From Rubrobacter sp. (GTDB taxonomy: Bacteria > Actinomycetota > Rubrobacteria > Rubrobacterales > Rubrobacteraceae): a DNA stretch of 32,861 bases. Under the pieces are notes generated by a model, which was not told the DNA's origin, ran no database searches, and worked only from the letters and a program-made list of their open reading frames with translations. A program made the translations under genes and the position numbers. Location: the NCBI GenBank assembly GCA_016781885.1, contig JADDPM010000002.1, positions 1 through 32,861 on the forward strand, given 5' to 3'. Below, piece by piece: positions 23,412 to 32,155 of this stretch (positions are counted from its first letter, which is position 1; each line of letters opens with the position of its first letter).

Positions 23412-25223
23412 TCATGCTCCGGCGGTCGCCCCCGTCATCCTACCAGCTACTCTCTCCACGGCCTCCGTAAGGCCCCCAGGCTCCCACAGACGCACCACCT
23501 CGACAGGGGCCTGGCGTCGCCTGAGGTACGCGGCGACGACCCGGGCCTCGTCTGCGCCCTTCCCGCCGGAGGGCGGCCCGGGGTTGGAGAGGACTTCTTC
23601 GGCGAAGAGGGTAAGGCCGGCCGTATCGCCGGGCTCGAAGCCCGCGTGGGATACGAGGCGGCCCTCGGCGAGGGCGAAGACCTCGATCATGCCGGGTTCG
23701 GTCGAGGGGGCGACGACCGCCTGAACGCCCCCGGCGCTCACGATGGCGCGCGTCAGACGGATGCGCTCGATGCCGGAGATCAGGTCTCGAAGCCGGGCAG
23801 CGGCCTCGAACTCCAGCTCACCCGCCAACCGCTTGCGCTCCTCGACTAGCGCCATCAGGTGCTCCTCACCGCCCTCGCCGCGCATGAGGGACGCGAGGCC
23901 CCCGATCACCTCGACCCGGTACTCCTCCTCGCTCATCCCGAGACAGGGGGCACAGCGGCCCATCTGTCCGTAGAAGCAGACACCTTCCTCGGGATCGCCG
24001 GAGCAGCACCTGAGGGGGAAAATTCTGCCGAATGCTTCGATACAGGTGTCTAGCACGCTCGCGCTCCGGTAGGGGCCAAGGTAGGTTACACCGTTCCGCG
24101 GACTGTTCTCCGGCGACCTCTCCGGGATGGGGTAGGGCTCGTTGAGATCCAACCTTATAAACCAACTCGCCTTCTCACCCCTTCCGGCGGAGTTGTAGCG
24201 CGGGAGGAGGCGCTTTATCTCGCGGGCCTCGAAGATCAGGGCGTAGAGCTCGCTCCTGGTCTCCTCGTAGCGCACCTCGGCGACCTCGCGCACGAGGCGA
24301 CCGATCTTGCGCCGCCCGTCCCCACCGTTGAAGTACGTCCTCACACGCGCCTTGAGGTCCTTCGCCTTGCCGACGTAGAGGACCGTTCCCCCTTTATCCA
24401 CGAAGTAGTAGACGCCCGGCGTGCGCGGGAGATCTTCGGCGAGGTGTCCTTTCTGCGGTTTGATCCTCACGCCCGACTTCTTCAGCGACGACGCCTCCCC
24501 CACGCTCTTCACCCCGGCCGAGGAGAGCAGCTTCGAGAGCTTGAGGAAGACTTCAGCGGTCGCCGCCGCGTCGGCGAGAGCCCTATGGTTCGGCGCCGCC
24601 CGCACCCCAAAATGCGAGACGAGCGAGGCGAGCCGGTACCGCTTGAGACCCGGCACGAGCGCTCGCGCGAGCTTCAACGTGTCGAGGACGGGGTTCGGGA
24701 GCGGCGGGAGCCCGTTGGCCACGCGTGCCGCCGCGACGAACGCGCAGTCGAACTGGACGTTATGACCGACGAGTACGCACCCCTCGACAAACTCCTCGAA
24801 GAGAGGCATGACCTCCGCGGCCGCCGGCGCGTCGGCGACCATGCGGTCGGTGATCCCGGTGAGCCGGACGACGAACGGCTCTATCCTACGTCCCGGGTTT
24901 ATCAGAGTAGCGAACTCGTCCACCACCTGCCCGCCGACGACCTTGAGCGCCCCGATCTCCGTAATAGCGCCCTTCTCCGCCGATGAGCCCGTGGTCTCGA
25001 CGTCGAAGACCACGTATGGCGCGTCGCCTAAAGGCAGGGAAGCCGCGTCCACGATCCGCAGAGATCCCTCTTCCCATAGAAAGCGTGGGTCGTTGGCGGT
25101 TAGCTCACCGACGAGGGAGTGCGCGTCACCGTTGGGGTGTGGTAGGGCGAGGAACTCTCGGGCGACCTCCTCGGGCGTTACGGGCTCGTGACCCTTGACG
25201 AAGCCGTAGAGGCTAGGGGACAC
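23412..25223 (-). CDS. DEDDh 3'-5' exonuclease fused to UvrC-like GIY-YIG nuclease
   Basis: The protein has about 603 residues from GTG 25223, which overlaps the end of the HhH gene by 11 bases. The longer 681-residue start in the track is a frame shadow. A short N-terminal region (PTPEEVAREF-like) is followed by the DnaQ-type exonuclease: VVFDVETTGS, LVGHNVQFDCAFV and PNHRALADAAATAEVF. The GIY-YIG domain is PGVYYFVDKGGTVLYVGKAK, with the catalytic Arg and Glu in ARVRTYF and EAREIKRLLP. A cysteine cluster (GVCFYGQMGRCAPCLG) and a UVR-like helix pair near 445-485 follow. Actinobacteria carry the same fusion. It probably excises or trims damaged DNA. Confidence 0.92.
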   Translation of the reverse strand: MSPSLYGFVKGHEPVTPEEVAREFLALPHPNGDAHSLVGELTANDPRFLWEEGSLRIVDAASLPLGDAPYVVFDVETTGSSAEKGAITEIGALKVVGGQVVDEFATLINPGRRIEPFVVRLTGITDRMVADAPAAAEVMPLFEEFVEGCVLVGHNVQFDCAFVAAARVANGLPPLPNPVLDTLKLARALVPGLKRYRLASLVSHFGVRAAPNHRALADAAATAEVFLKLSKLLSSAGVKSVGEASSLKKSGVRIKPQKGHLAEDLPRTPGVYYFVDKGGTVLYVGKAKDLKARVRTYFNGGDGRRKIGRLVREVAEVRYEETRSELYALIFEAREIKRLLPRYNSAGRGEKASWFIRLDLNEPYPIPERSPENSPRNGVTYLGPYRSASVLDTCIEAFGRIFPLRCCSGDPEEGVCFYGQMGRCAPCLGMSEEEYRVEVIGGLASLMRGEGGEEHLMALVEERKRLAGELEFEAAARLRDLISGIERIRLTRAIVSAGGVQAVVAPSTEPGMIEVFALAEGRLVSHAGFEPGDTAGLTLFAEEVLSNPGPPSGGKGADEARVVAAYLRRRQAPVEVVRLWEPGGLTEAVERVAGRMTGATAGA

Positions 25224-26250
25224 GAACCTCCATCCGTTCGAGGTTCTCGCTCTTCGCCGCGGCCTCGGCGATGGTACGGGCCTGGGCCTCGGTGATGCCG
25301 GGGATGCCCACAAGGTTCTCGTAGGTGTACTCGGAGTCGAACAGGCCGCTGGCGAGCACCCGGGCGCGAGTCTTCGTGCCGATTCCGGGGAGCTTGGTGG
25401 TATGAAAGAGTTTGCCGCGCTGTATTCGCAGGGCGGGCACCCCGGCCAGCCTCTCACCCTCGATAAGGACGCGCCGCAGAACGTCGGCGAAGAGCGCTAC
25501 CTGCTCCGGGTAGTAGACGCTCCGGCCCATGAGGGACGGGGTCATCGGCAGCGGGTGCGAGAGGTTCGCGTTGCGGACCGTGGTGTGACCCGGCGGCTCG
25601 TTCGGGCCAAGGGGATCCGGGTCGCCCAAAGATTGGGCCCGGACCGCATGCGCAACGGCCTGCTCTTCGAGGTCCCCATCGAGGTCGAGCTCCGTAAAGA
25701 CCGGCGCGCCCCGGAAGCGATCGTTGCGGTTGGCGGCATAGAGGAAGCGGCGGGGGCTGCGCTCGTTCTTATAGAACTCGACCACCGCGTGCGCCCGCTT
25801 CTCCCCGAGCCCGGGCAAGCGCGCTAGCGATTTCGCGTCCTCCGTCTCTATCATCTCCCTGAGCTCGTCCGGGTCTATCGCCTCGGCGGCCTTGGCGGCT
25901 GCCCGCTTGTCCACACCACGGACGCGTTCGAGGATGCCCTGGACGCTCGCGGGGTCCATACAGCGCCTGAGGTGGTTGATCTTTCGCACCGCCGTGAACT
26001 CGTTGTGCTCCTCCCAGCGCCACACGAACTCCCGGACCCGCTCGACCGCCGCCGCGTCCTCGGGGACGAACTCTATCGTCACCGCCTCGCCGATGTAGCG
26101 GCCGTTGGCCCCCGGCAGTTGCTCGGCGGAGGACTGGACCTGCACCTTGACCATCGGAGAATAGAACGAGAAGTGTACGGGAACGCCCGGCGCGACCTCC
26201 TTCATCAGGCGGCGCCGGAAGACGTTGTCCTCGAAATCAGACTCGAACAT
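25213..26250 (-). CDS. Tandem helix-hairpin-helix DNA-binding protein of unknown function
   Basis: This 345-residue protein has two HhH regions. One is about residues 115-170 (VRGVDKRAAAKAAE, DPDELREMIETEDAKSLARL, PGLGEKRAHAVVEF), which follows the RuvA domain II pattern. The other is near the C-terminus (LPGIGTKTRARVLASG, LVGIPGITEAQARTIAEAA), a pair of hairpins. The N-terminal 110 residues have a beta-rich, OB-like look (VHFSFYSPMVKVQVQSSAEQ). It shares 11 bases with the DEDD/GIY-YIG gene, so a joint role in DNA repair or recombination is likely, but no catalytic motif is seen. TAAAAT nine bases before the ATG suggests a very short leader. Confidence 0.7.
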   Translation of the reverse strand: MFESDFEDNVFRRRLMKEVAPGVPVHFSFYSPMVKVQVQSSAEQLPGANGRYIGEAVTIEFVPEDAAAVERVREFVWRWEEHNEFTAVRKINHLRRCMDPASVQGILERVRGVDKRAAAKAAEAIDPDELREMIETEDAKSLARLPGLGEKRAHAVVEFYKNERSPRRFLYAANRNDRFRGAPVFTELDLDGDLEEQAVAHAVRAQSLGDPDPLGPNEPPGHTTVRNANLSHPLPMTPSLMGRSVYYPEQVALFADVLRRVLIEGERLAGVPALRIQRGKLFHTTKLPGIGTKTRARVLASGLFDSEYTYENLVGIPGITEAQARTIAEAAAKSENLERMEVRVP

Positions 26251-26296
26251 CAGGACTAGATTTTACCACCAGCACTATCCTCGACCCTGTAAAAGA

Positions 26297-27541
26297 TCAA
26301 GCCCCACCGCCGAGCAGGACTTCCTCGCGCAGCACTATCGCCTCGACCGGCTCGCCTGCCTGCAGACCCTCTGACTCGGGCCCGATAAGCGCCAACGCGT
26401 CGGCTTTGGTGAGCGAACTAACGAGCCCCGACCCCTGCGCGCCTACGGACTCGGCTCTCCAGCCCTTCTCCGTTCGTTCCAGGGTCACCCGCATCGCGTG
26501 CATGCGGCCGAACTTGTTCTCGACGTCCTCGTCGAAGTAGACTTGTATGCGCAGACGGCGCACGTCCTCGCGGCCCGTCATCCGCATGAGTGCGAGCCGG
26601 ACGAAGAGCTCGAAACAGACCATCGCGGAGACGGGGTTGCCGGGGAGGCCGAAGAAGCGGGCGTCCTCCCGCGCGCCGAAGAAGACCGGCTTGCCCGGCT
26701 TGAGCTTGACCCCCCAGAAGATTTGCTCGACCCCGAGGTCGAGGAGCGTGCCCTTGACGAGGTCCTTCTCGCCGACGGAGACGCCGCCGCTCGTAACCAC
26801 TACGTCGGCTGTCGTGAGAGCTTCCTGCATCGCGGCGCGCAAGGTCTCGGCCTCGTCGGAGGCTGCGTGCATGCGGCGGGCGTCTGCACCAGCTTCGAGG
26901 GCCTGGGCGAGCAGGGCGAAGGAGTTGGAGTCGAAGATCTCACCAGGCCGGAGGTCGCGCGTACCGGGTTCGACCAGCTCGGTGCCGGTCGAGAGCACGA
27001 CGACCTTCGGTCGCCGGTACACCGGCAGCTCGCCGTAGCCCTGGGCGGCGGCGAGCGCGATCTCGGGGGCACCTATCTCGGTACCGGCGCGCAGCATCAC
27101 GTCGCCCTCGCGCACGTCCTCGCCGCTTCGGCGCAGGTTGTTGCCCGCCTTGGTCGGCTTCTTGAGCTCGAACTCCTCACCCCAGCCGGAGGTGTTCTCG
27201 ACCATCACGACCGCGTCGGCGCCCTCGGGCATCACGCCGCCCGTAAAGATCTTGATGGCCTCCCCCTCCCCCACCTCCTTCCGCGCCGGGCGCCCCGCCG
27301 GAGCCTCATCTACAACTTTGAAGGTGCGTCCGGCCTCTCTCGCGTCCACACTCCTGACGGCGTATCCGTCTACAGCGGAGTTGTCGAACGGCGGCGAGTC
27401 AAACCTCGCCCGCAGGTTCTCGGCGAGCGCGAGCCCCCGTGCGTCCATCAGCGACACGTGTTCGACGGACAGGCGGGGGGTCTCCTCCAGCACTAGCCGC
27501 ACTGCCTCCGCGTGATCTATGAGTCTCTCGAAGAGTTGCAT
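26297..27541 (-). CDS. moeA: Molybdopterin molybdenumtransferase
   Basis: This 414-residue enzyme of molybdenum-cofactor synthesis ligates molybdate to adenylated molybdopterin. Recognisable segments in order are FDSPPFDNSAVDGYAVRSVD, GEAIKIFTGGVMPEGADAVV, GAPEIALAAAQGYGELPVYR, VVLSTGTELVEPG, IFDSNSFAL, VVTSGGVSVGEKDLVKGTL and FFGLPGNPVSAMVCFELFV. All are typical MoeA domain motifs. ATG at 27541 has GAGGG upstream. It is a single gene between the HhH gene and the cyanase remnant; no other cofactor gene is present. Confidence 0.95.
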   Translation of the reverse strand: MQLFERLIDHAEAVRLVLEETPRLSVEHVSLMDARGLALAENLRARFDSPPFDNSAVDGYAVRSVDAREAGRTFKVVDEAPAGRPARKEVGEGEAIKIFTGGVMPEGADAVVMVENTSGWGEEFELKKPTKAGNNLRRSGEDVREGDVMLRAGTEIGAPEIALAAAQGYGELPVYRRPKVVVLSTGTELVEPGTRDLRPGEIFDSNSFALLAQALEAGADARRMHAASDEAETLRAAMQEALTTADVVVTSGGVSVGEKDLVKGTLLDLGVEQIFWGVKLKPGKPVFFGAREDARFFGLPGNPVSAMVCFELFVRLALMRMTGREDVRRLRIQVYFDEDVENKFGRMHAMRVTLERTEKGWRAESVGAQGSGLVSSLTKADALALIGPESEGLQAGEPVEAIVLREEVLLGGGA

Positions 27542-27674
27542 TCCCTCGCCCCCATTCTCTAAGAGCCAACTCTCTCCAAGCTACCACAACACCGTTCGGC
27601 GCGGGGCGTGAACCCTCCGTGGCAGCCTCCCGTCTCGGGGACTACGCCTGCGTGTATGCGGCTTTAGGGGATTT

Positions 27675-28115
27675 TCAGTCCCAGGAGTATGGGAGGAACT
27701 TGCCGTCATCAGTGATCCTGACGCGGGGGCCTTCCTCGCTCTCGACTCTCTCTATATCCAGATTGAAGGTTATGGCGCTCATGATACCGTCTCCGAACTC
27801 CTCGTTTGTGAGGGCCTTGATGGTGCCGTAGGCCTGGGTGATTCTCATGGATGCGATAGATGGTGAAGTCTACCGGTATGTCCCCTTCCAGGCTGCCGCG
27901 TATCGGTATCTCCTGCAACGCCCGGGCGACCTCGGAGTCGAGTCCAAGGAGGGCCACGACGGTCCCATCCTGCTCCGCGCTCCTCGGATGCTGCCACAGC
28001 AGGGCGGACGTGGTCTAGACTTCGTGCGCCCCGACCTTCTGGGCGATAGCCTCGAAGGTGAGCTCCTGCTCCTTTTGGCCTCCAGGACCTGCTCGGTCGC
28101 TTCTTCGCGGTTCAT
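27675..28115 (-). pseudogene. cynS: Broken cyanase (cynS) gene
   Basis: The gene starts at ATG 28115 with MNREEATEQVLEAKR, typical of cyanase, which converts cyanate and bicarbonate to ammonia and CO2. A one-base shift leads to LTFEAIAQKVGAHEV, then a TAG where Trp is expected (before TTSALLWQHP). It continues as LLGLDSEVARALQEIPIRGS and [13 protein letters not shown] second shift restores [20 protein letters not shown] and GKFLPYSWD, ending TGA 27675-27677. Two frameshifts and one nonsense codon make it non-functional. Both ends are intact, so decay looks recent. Confidence 0.9.
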
Positions 28116-28330
28116 CTCGCTCCTCCCGTACGGTAACCTCGTTGACGAGCATAAGAAAGTGAACTACGCGCCCATCCGGTGGCGACCACTACCCCCTTTT
28201 CCTTCTCTCGCCCCATACTCTGTAGAGGATCACCCAAAATGCCGGAACATCGGCTCGTGGTAGTAGCGGGAACGCAGTTTACCGGGGTAGAGTTGTGGAC
28301 GAGACTTTTTGTTTGAGCAAGGAGGTTTGC

Positions 28331-29047
28331 GTGGAGAACGGGAGAGTGGCAGCGGTCCTGGGCGTGGGACCAGGGCTCGGGGCGGCGATAGCGAGGCGCT
28401 TCGCCCGCGAAAGCTTCGCGGTGGGCCTGATGGCGCGGCGAGAGGAGAGCCTGTCGGGGGCGCGCGAGGAGATCGAGGGCGAGGGTGGGACGGCGCTCGC
28501 GGTGGAGACGGACGCGACGGACGCGGCGTCTGTGGCTGGCGCCTTTGACCGGGTGAGAGACGAGCTCGGCGACCCGGATGTCTTTGTGTACAACGCCGGA
28601 GCCTTCCAGATGGGGGGCATCCTGGAGCTCAGCCCCGAGCAGTTCGATAACTGCTTCCGGGCGAACTGCTCGGGGGCCTTTTATGGGGCACAGCAGGTGC
28701 TCCCGGCGATGGCAGAGAGGGGGCGCGGCACGGTCATCCTGACCGGGGCGACGGCGAGTTTGCGGGGCTCGGCCAGATTCGCAGCGCTCTCGACGGGCAA
28801 GTTCGGTTTGCGGGCTCTCGCCCAGTCGATGGCCCGGGAGTTCTGGCCGCAGGGAATACACGTCGCCCACGTCGTGATAGACGGCCAGATCAACACCCCA
28901 AGGATGCGCGAGATGTCGCCGGACCGCGAAGAGCACACGATGCTCTCCCCCGACGCCATCGCCGAGGCCTACTGGCAGCTACACGCCCAAGATCCGACCG
29001 CCTGGGCGCTAGAACTGGACCTCCGCCCGGCGGTGGAGAGCTTTTGA
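28331..29047 (+). CDS. Short-chain dehydrogenase/reductase, atypical catalytic site
   Basis: The protein has 239 residues from GTG 28331, chosen because AAGGAGG lies five bases upstream; the track start at 28295 has no ribosome site. The Rossmann cofactor motif is VLGVGPGLGAAIARRFA, with VYNAGAFQMGG (NAG motif) and VILTGATASLRGS (catalytic Ser region). Where YxxxK is expected it reads LSTGKFGLRALAQSMARE, so the catalytic Tyr is Leu while Lys is kept. It may be a non-classical SDR, an enoyl reductase-like enzyme, or inactive. The stop overlaps the next gene by four bases. Confidence 0.88.
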   Translation: MENGRVAAVLGVGPGLGAAIARRFARESFAVGLMARREESLSGAREEIEGEGGTALAVETDATDAASVAGAFDRVRDELGDPDVFVYNAGAFQMGGILELSPEQFDNCFRANCSGAFYGAQQVLPAMAERGRGTVILTGATASLRGSARFAALSTGKFGLRALAQSMAREFWPQGIHVAHVVIDGQINTPRMREMSPDREEHTMLSPDAIAEAYWQLHAQDPTAWALELDLRPAVESF

Positions 29048-29808
29048 GGCTGGCCACGAGGAGGTGGGGCGAGGAGATTAATCCGCTCGCCATCCTCGTG
29101 CACGGAGTATCGGCCTCCTCGCGCACCTGGTGGCGGGTCGGCCCCTGGTTCGCGAGTAGAGGCTGGCACGCGGTCGCGGTCGACCTGCGCGGGCACGGTG
29201 AGAGCCCGCGAGCTACAGAGAACCTCGGACTGGAGGGCTTGGCCGAAGACCTGTACGAGACCATCTACGGGCTGGCAGGGGAGCGCGTATACGTGCTCCT
29301 CGGACACTCTCTGGGCGCGCTCGCCGCCCTCGAACTCTGTCGGAGGCACGCAGACCTCGTCAAGAGGTTGGTGCTGGAAGAGCCGCCGGGCTCGGAGAGC
29401 ACGGACTTCGCCGAGATCGCCCAGGGTATTGAGGCCGACGCCGTCCGGGCGAGGGAAGCACCCGAAGCCTTCGAGCGCGAGCAGCTCGCAGAGAACCCCT
29501 TATGGTCTGAGGAGGACTCTGTGGCGAACGTATTGGGCCTGCGACAGTGCGACGCCGGATCGGTAGCCGCGATGGTCCGGAAAGGTTTACGCTACGACCT
29601 GAAGGATCTGGCAAGGTCGGTAAAGGTCCCGTCCTTGCTCATTCTGGGGAGCGAGGCACGAGGCTCGTCTCTACCCGAACCCGAACGTACGTCCGTCGCT
29701 AGCGCGTTGAGCGGTGGCAGGATCGAGGTGTTCGACGCCGGTCACGGCGTACACCGGGACAACTACGAAGGCTACGTCCGACTCCTGGAGGGCTGGCTCC
29801 GAGAATAG
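29044..29808 (+). CDS. Alpha/beta-fold hydrolase
   Basis: This 254-residue protein starts at TTG 29044, overlapping the SDR stop. Oxyanion-side motif is ILVHGVSASSRTWWRVGP, the strand-4 loop is VDLRGHGESPRA, the nucleophile elbow is LGHSLGALAALEL, and the His is in FDAGHGVHRDNYEGYV. The acid residue is not obvious (LLILGSEARGSSLPEPE). It looks like a small esterase or C-C hydrolase of the family. Translational coupling suggests it acts with the SDR on one substrate, which is not known. Confidence 0.88.
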   Translation: MRLATRRWGEEINPLAILVHGVSASSRTWWRVGPWFASRGWHAVAVDLRGHGESPRATENLGLEGLAEDLYETIYGLAGERVYVLLGHSLGALAALELCRRHADLVKRLVLEEPPGSESTDFAEIAQGIEADAVRAREAPEAFEREQLAENPLWSEEDSVANVLGLRQCDAGSVAAMVRKGLRYDLKDLARSVKVPSLLILGSEARGSSLPEPERTSVASALSGGRIEVFDAGHGVHRDNYEGYVRLLEGWLRE

Positions 29809-29841
29809 GCTGCGCTGGAGGCTATAAGAAAGGCCCCAATA

Positions 29842-30200
29842 TTACATGTTCTCGTCCTGGGCGACGTCGCAGATGGTGATCCCCTCTCCCACGAAGCCTT
29901 TTCGTGGCCCATCTCCTGGAACTGCCCCTCATCTTCTGTAAGTGTTGGCGAAGTAACGCTTGACGATGGCCCAGCGAAGGTCAGTCTGGTGGAGATCTGG
30001 CGGTTACTCATGCCGTAGGCGATGAGCAGCAATATCTCCAGTTCACTGGCGGAGACTGCGTCACCCGCTCCCCCCAATGCCTCTTTGAGCGCCTCCCGCA
30101 GCCTCCCCGCTATCATGCTCTACCCTTCGGAGAGACCGCCACGCGGACCGGGCGAGCAGGTGCTCGGAGGAGGAGCTCTTGACCAGCTAGACCTTACCCC
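29842..30200 (-). pseudogene. Broken LuxR/NarL-type regulator remnant
   Basis: Only fragments survive. LVKSSSSEHLLA resembles the end of a receiver domain. VSASELEILLLIAYGMSNRQIS is the start of a LuxR-type helix-turn-helix. After a frame change, AIVKRYFANTYRR follows and hits a TGA. Then GEGITICDVAQDENM ends at TAA (29842-29844). These match, in order, the C-terminal part of NarL/LuxR-type regulators. The N-terminal receiver is mostly unrecognisable. At least one frameshift and one nonsense codon are needed. Confidence 0.6.
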
Positions 30201-30284
30201 CCGACGTACTGGCTATCGTAATGTATGTTATCGCGCCGAGCTTCCTACCTTTCGAGGCTCTTTCTGGCGACGGGGCCGGTTCCG

Positions 30285-31049
30285 TTAGCCCTTCCGGAGA
30301 CGGTTAGCGACGGAGGCGAAGGCAGCTCTCTCGGCGGAGTCGTCAAGTGGTTCGAGCTCCGCGCGCTCGTCCACGCGACGCAGGGCGCCCAGGATGAGCT
30401 GGTCGGTGAGCCAGGGGTTCTTGGGGAGAAGCGAGCCGTGCAGGTAGGTGCCGTAGGCGTTGAGGCGGCGCGCACCCTCGGTGCCGTCGCGGCCGTTATT
30501 GCCGTAACCTACTATCACGTCCGCGAAGGGCTCCGCGTCCTCGGCCAGCTCGGTGCGACCGCCGTGGTTCTCGAAGCCGGCGACCTCGCGGACTACGCGA
30601 TCTTCCTCCGGGTCGCGGACACGGGCGAGGACGTTTCCGATCAGACGCACCTCGTCTCCTCTACGCGGCCTCGTGTACATGTCGAAGACGCCGATGCCGG
30701 GTAGCTTCTGCCCCTCCGGCGTCTCGTAGTAGTGGCCCATGAGTTGGTAGCCCCCGCAGACGCCGAGGATCACGCCCCCGTCCTCGACGATAGCCCGGAG
30801 GTCCGCGCCCTTCGTACCGGAGAGGTCCTCGACGAGGAGCGTCTGCTCTCGGTCCTGCCCCCCGCCGAAGAGGAAGAGGTCCGCGGAGGAGGTAGGACTT
30901 ATAGGCTCGCCGATCCCCACGTCCACGACTTCGACCGCGATACCGCGCCACTCGGCGCGCTTCTTTATGGCGATGACGTTCCCGCGGTCGCCGTAGAGGT
31001 TCATCATGTCCGCGTAGAGATGGTGGATGGTGAGCTTGATTTGTCCCAA
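30285..31049 (-). CDS. gatD: Lipid II isoglutaminyl synthase glutaminase subunit GatD
   Basis: This 254-residue class I glutamine amidotransferase of the CobB/CobQ-like branch has LTIHHLYADMMNLYGDRGNV, LFLFGGGQDREQTL, catalytic Cys in ILGVCGGYQLMGHYYE, FENHGGRTEL, and catalytic His in YGTYLHGSLLPKNPWLTD. GatD supplies ammonia to MurT, which amidates the D-Glu of lipid II. The expected murT neighbour is absent: directly upstream is a recombinase remnant. Start is TTG at 31049 with AAGGGAG seven bases upstream. Both start and ribosome site lie within recombinase-derived coding sequence. Confidence 0.92.
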   Translation of the reverse strand: MGQIKLTIHHLYADMMNLYGDRGNVIAIKKRAEWRGIAVEVVDVGIGEPISPTSSADLFLFGGGQDREQTLLVEDLSGTKGADLRAIVEDGGVILGVCGGYQLMGHYYETPEGQKLPGIGVFDMYTRPRRGDEVRLIGNVLARVRDPEEDRVVREVAGFENHGGRTELAEDAEPFADVIVGYGNNGRDGTEGARRLNAYGTYLHGSLLPKNPWLTDQLILGALRRVDERAELEPLDDSAERAAFASVANRLRKG

Positions 31050-32155
31050 TGCATAACTCCCTTCGTGTTTGTGGCCCCTATCGTAATCTCCACGGTGCCG
31101 TCCGCGCGGACCGCAGCCCGCAGGCCAAGCCTCACGTAGAGTTCCCGGAACCTCCCGCCCCGGGCGGCCTCGGCGGCGAGGCGCTTGTCGGCCAGTTCCT
31201 CGTCGGTGAGGTACCTTATTCTATCGGGTGAGCATATAGATGCCGAACGGGTTGTCGGGCGTCCGCTCGTCGGGTACGGTCTCGTACTCGCGTACCCGGA
31301 CCTCCGGCCCCACGAACTACGGCAGGTCGCGCAGATACTCCTCGACCAACTCCGGCAACTCCTCAAGCTCCCGGAGGCGGGCCTCCCCATCCGCGAGTAC
31401 CGCGAGCCGCGCCTCCAGGTTCTCGCGCTCCTCCGCCAGCGCGTCGAGCTTCTCGCGGAGCTTAGTCATTGAGATCAAGCCCTCCGCCTGATGGTCGCGG
31501 AAGTTGTCCGCAACGAGCTCAAGTTTTGCGAGGCGCTCGCGTGCGCTCGTCCTCTCCCTCGCGTTGCGGAGCCAGGGTTTAGACTCCCGCTCAGCCCTCA
31601 CCTGCTGCTCCACCTGCTCCCGGAGGACGTTGGGGTCCTTAATGAGGCGCACGGCGAACTCACGCCCGCGCTCCTCCAAGGGCTCGGCGCGGTGGTTGCG
31701 GTTCGGGCAGCCCGACCTCCCCTTCTCCTCGACCTTCATCATACAGAGGTAGTAGTGGTACGGCCCTCGCTTGCGCCCCTTCGGCGCCACCGTGTGCCCG
31801 GAGAGGCCGCGACCGCACTCGGCACACGCCGCGAACCCCCCGAAAGCTCTCAGACGCGCCGCCCCGCCTTCGGTGCGAGGAGCCTGAGCCCAACGTTGCG
31901 CCTAGCCCTCTCCGCCACCTCCCTCAGGACGCCCGAGTCGGGGACGGGGAGGGCTATCCACTCCTCGCGGGGTTTCTCGGTGTGCTCGCGGACGTCGCGG
32001 TAGGTACCGTCAGGCCGCCTCTTGCGCCCGAGGACCTTCCAGTCGTGCCTCCCCGACCACGTGATGCCGTAGCTCGCGTCCTTGTCCAGCCGAGCGCCCT
32101 TGCGCGTGAGGGGCGAGCAGGAATACCCCGTCTTACCCCTGACGCTGCCCTCCTC
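31004..32155 (-). pseudogene. Degraded serine recombinase (large serine integrase C-terminal part)
   Basis: Only the recombinase, zinc-ribbon and coiled-coil parts remain. Pieces in order are GARLDKDASYGITWSGRHDW and REEWIALPVPDSGVLREV; a TGA after GRRV where Trp is expected; CAECGRGLSGHTVAPKGRKR after a shift in a G run; VEEKGRSGCPNRNHRAEPLE; the helical segment LREKLDALAEERENLEARLA; a TAG after LRDLP; and RIRYLTDEELADKRLAAEAA after another shift. The catalytic resolvase domain is missing at the right-hand end. It lies between gatD and a truncated + strand regulator. Confidence 0.78.

Noticed and set aside
27838-28263. A 141-residue + strand ORF
   Set aside because: It is the antisense of the cyanase remnant; the minus strand gives clear cyanase motifs.
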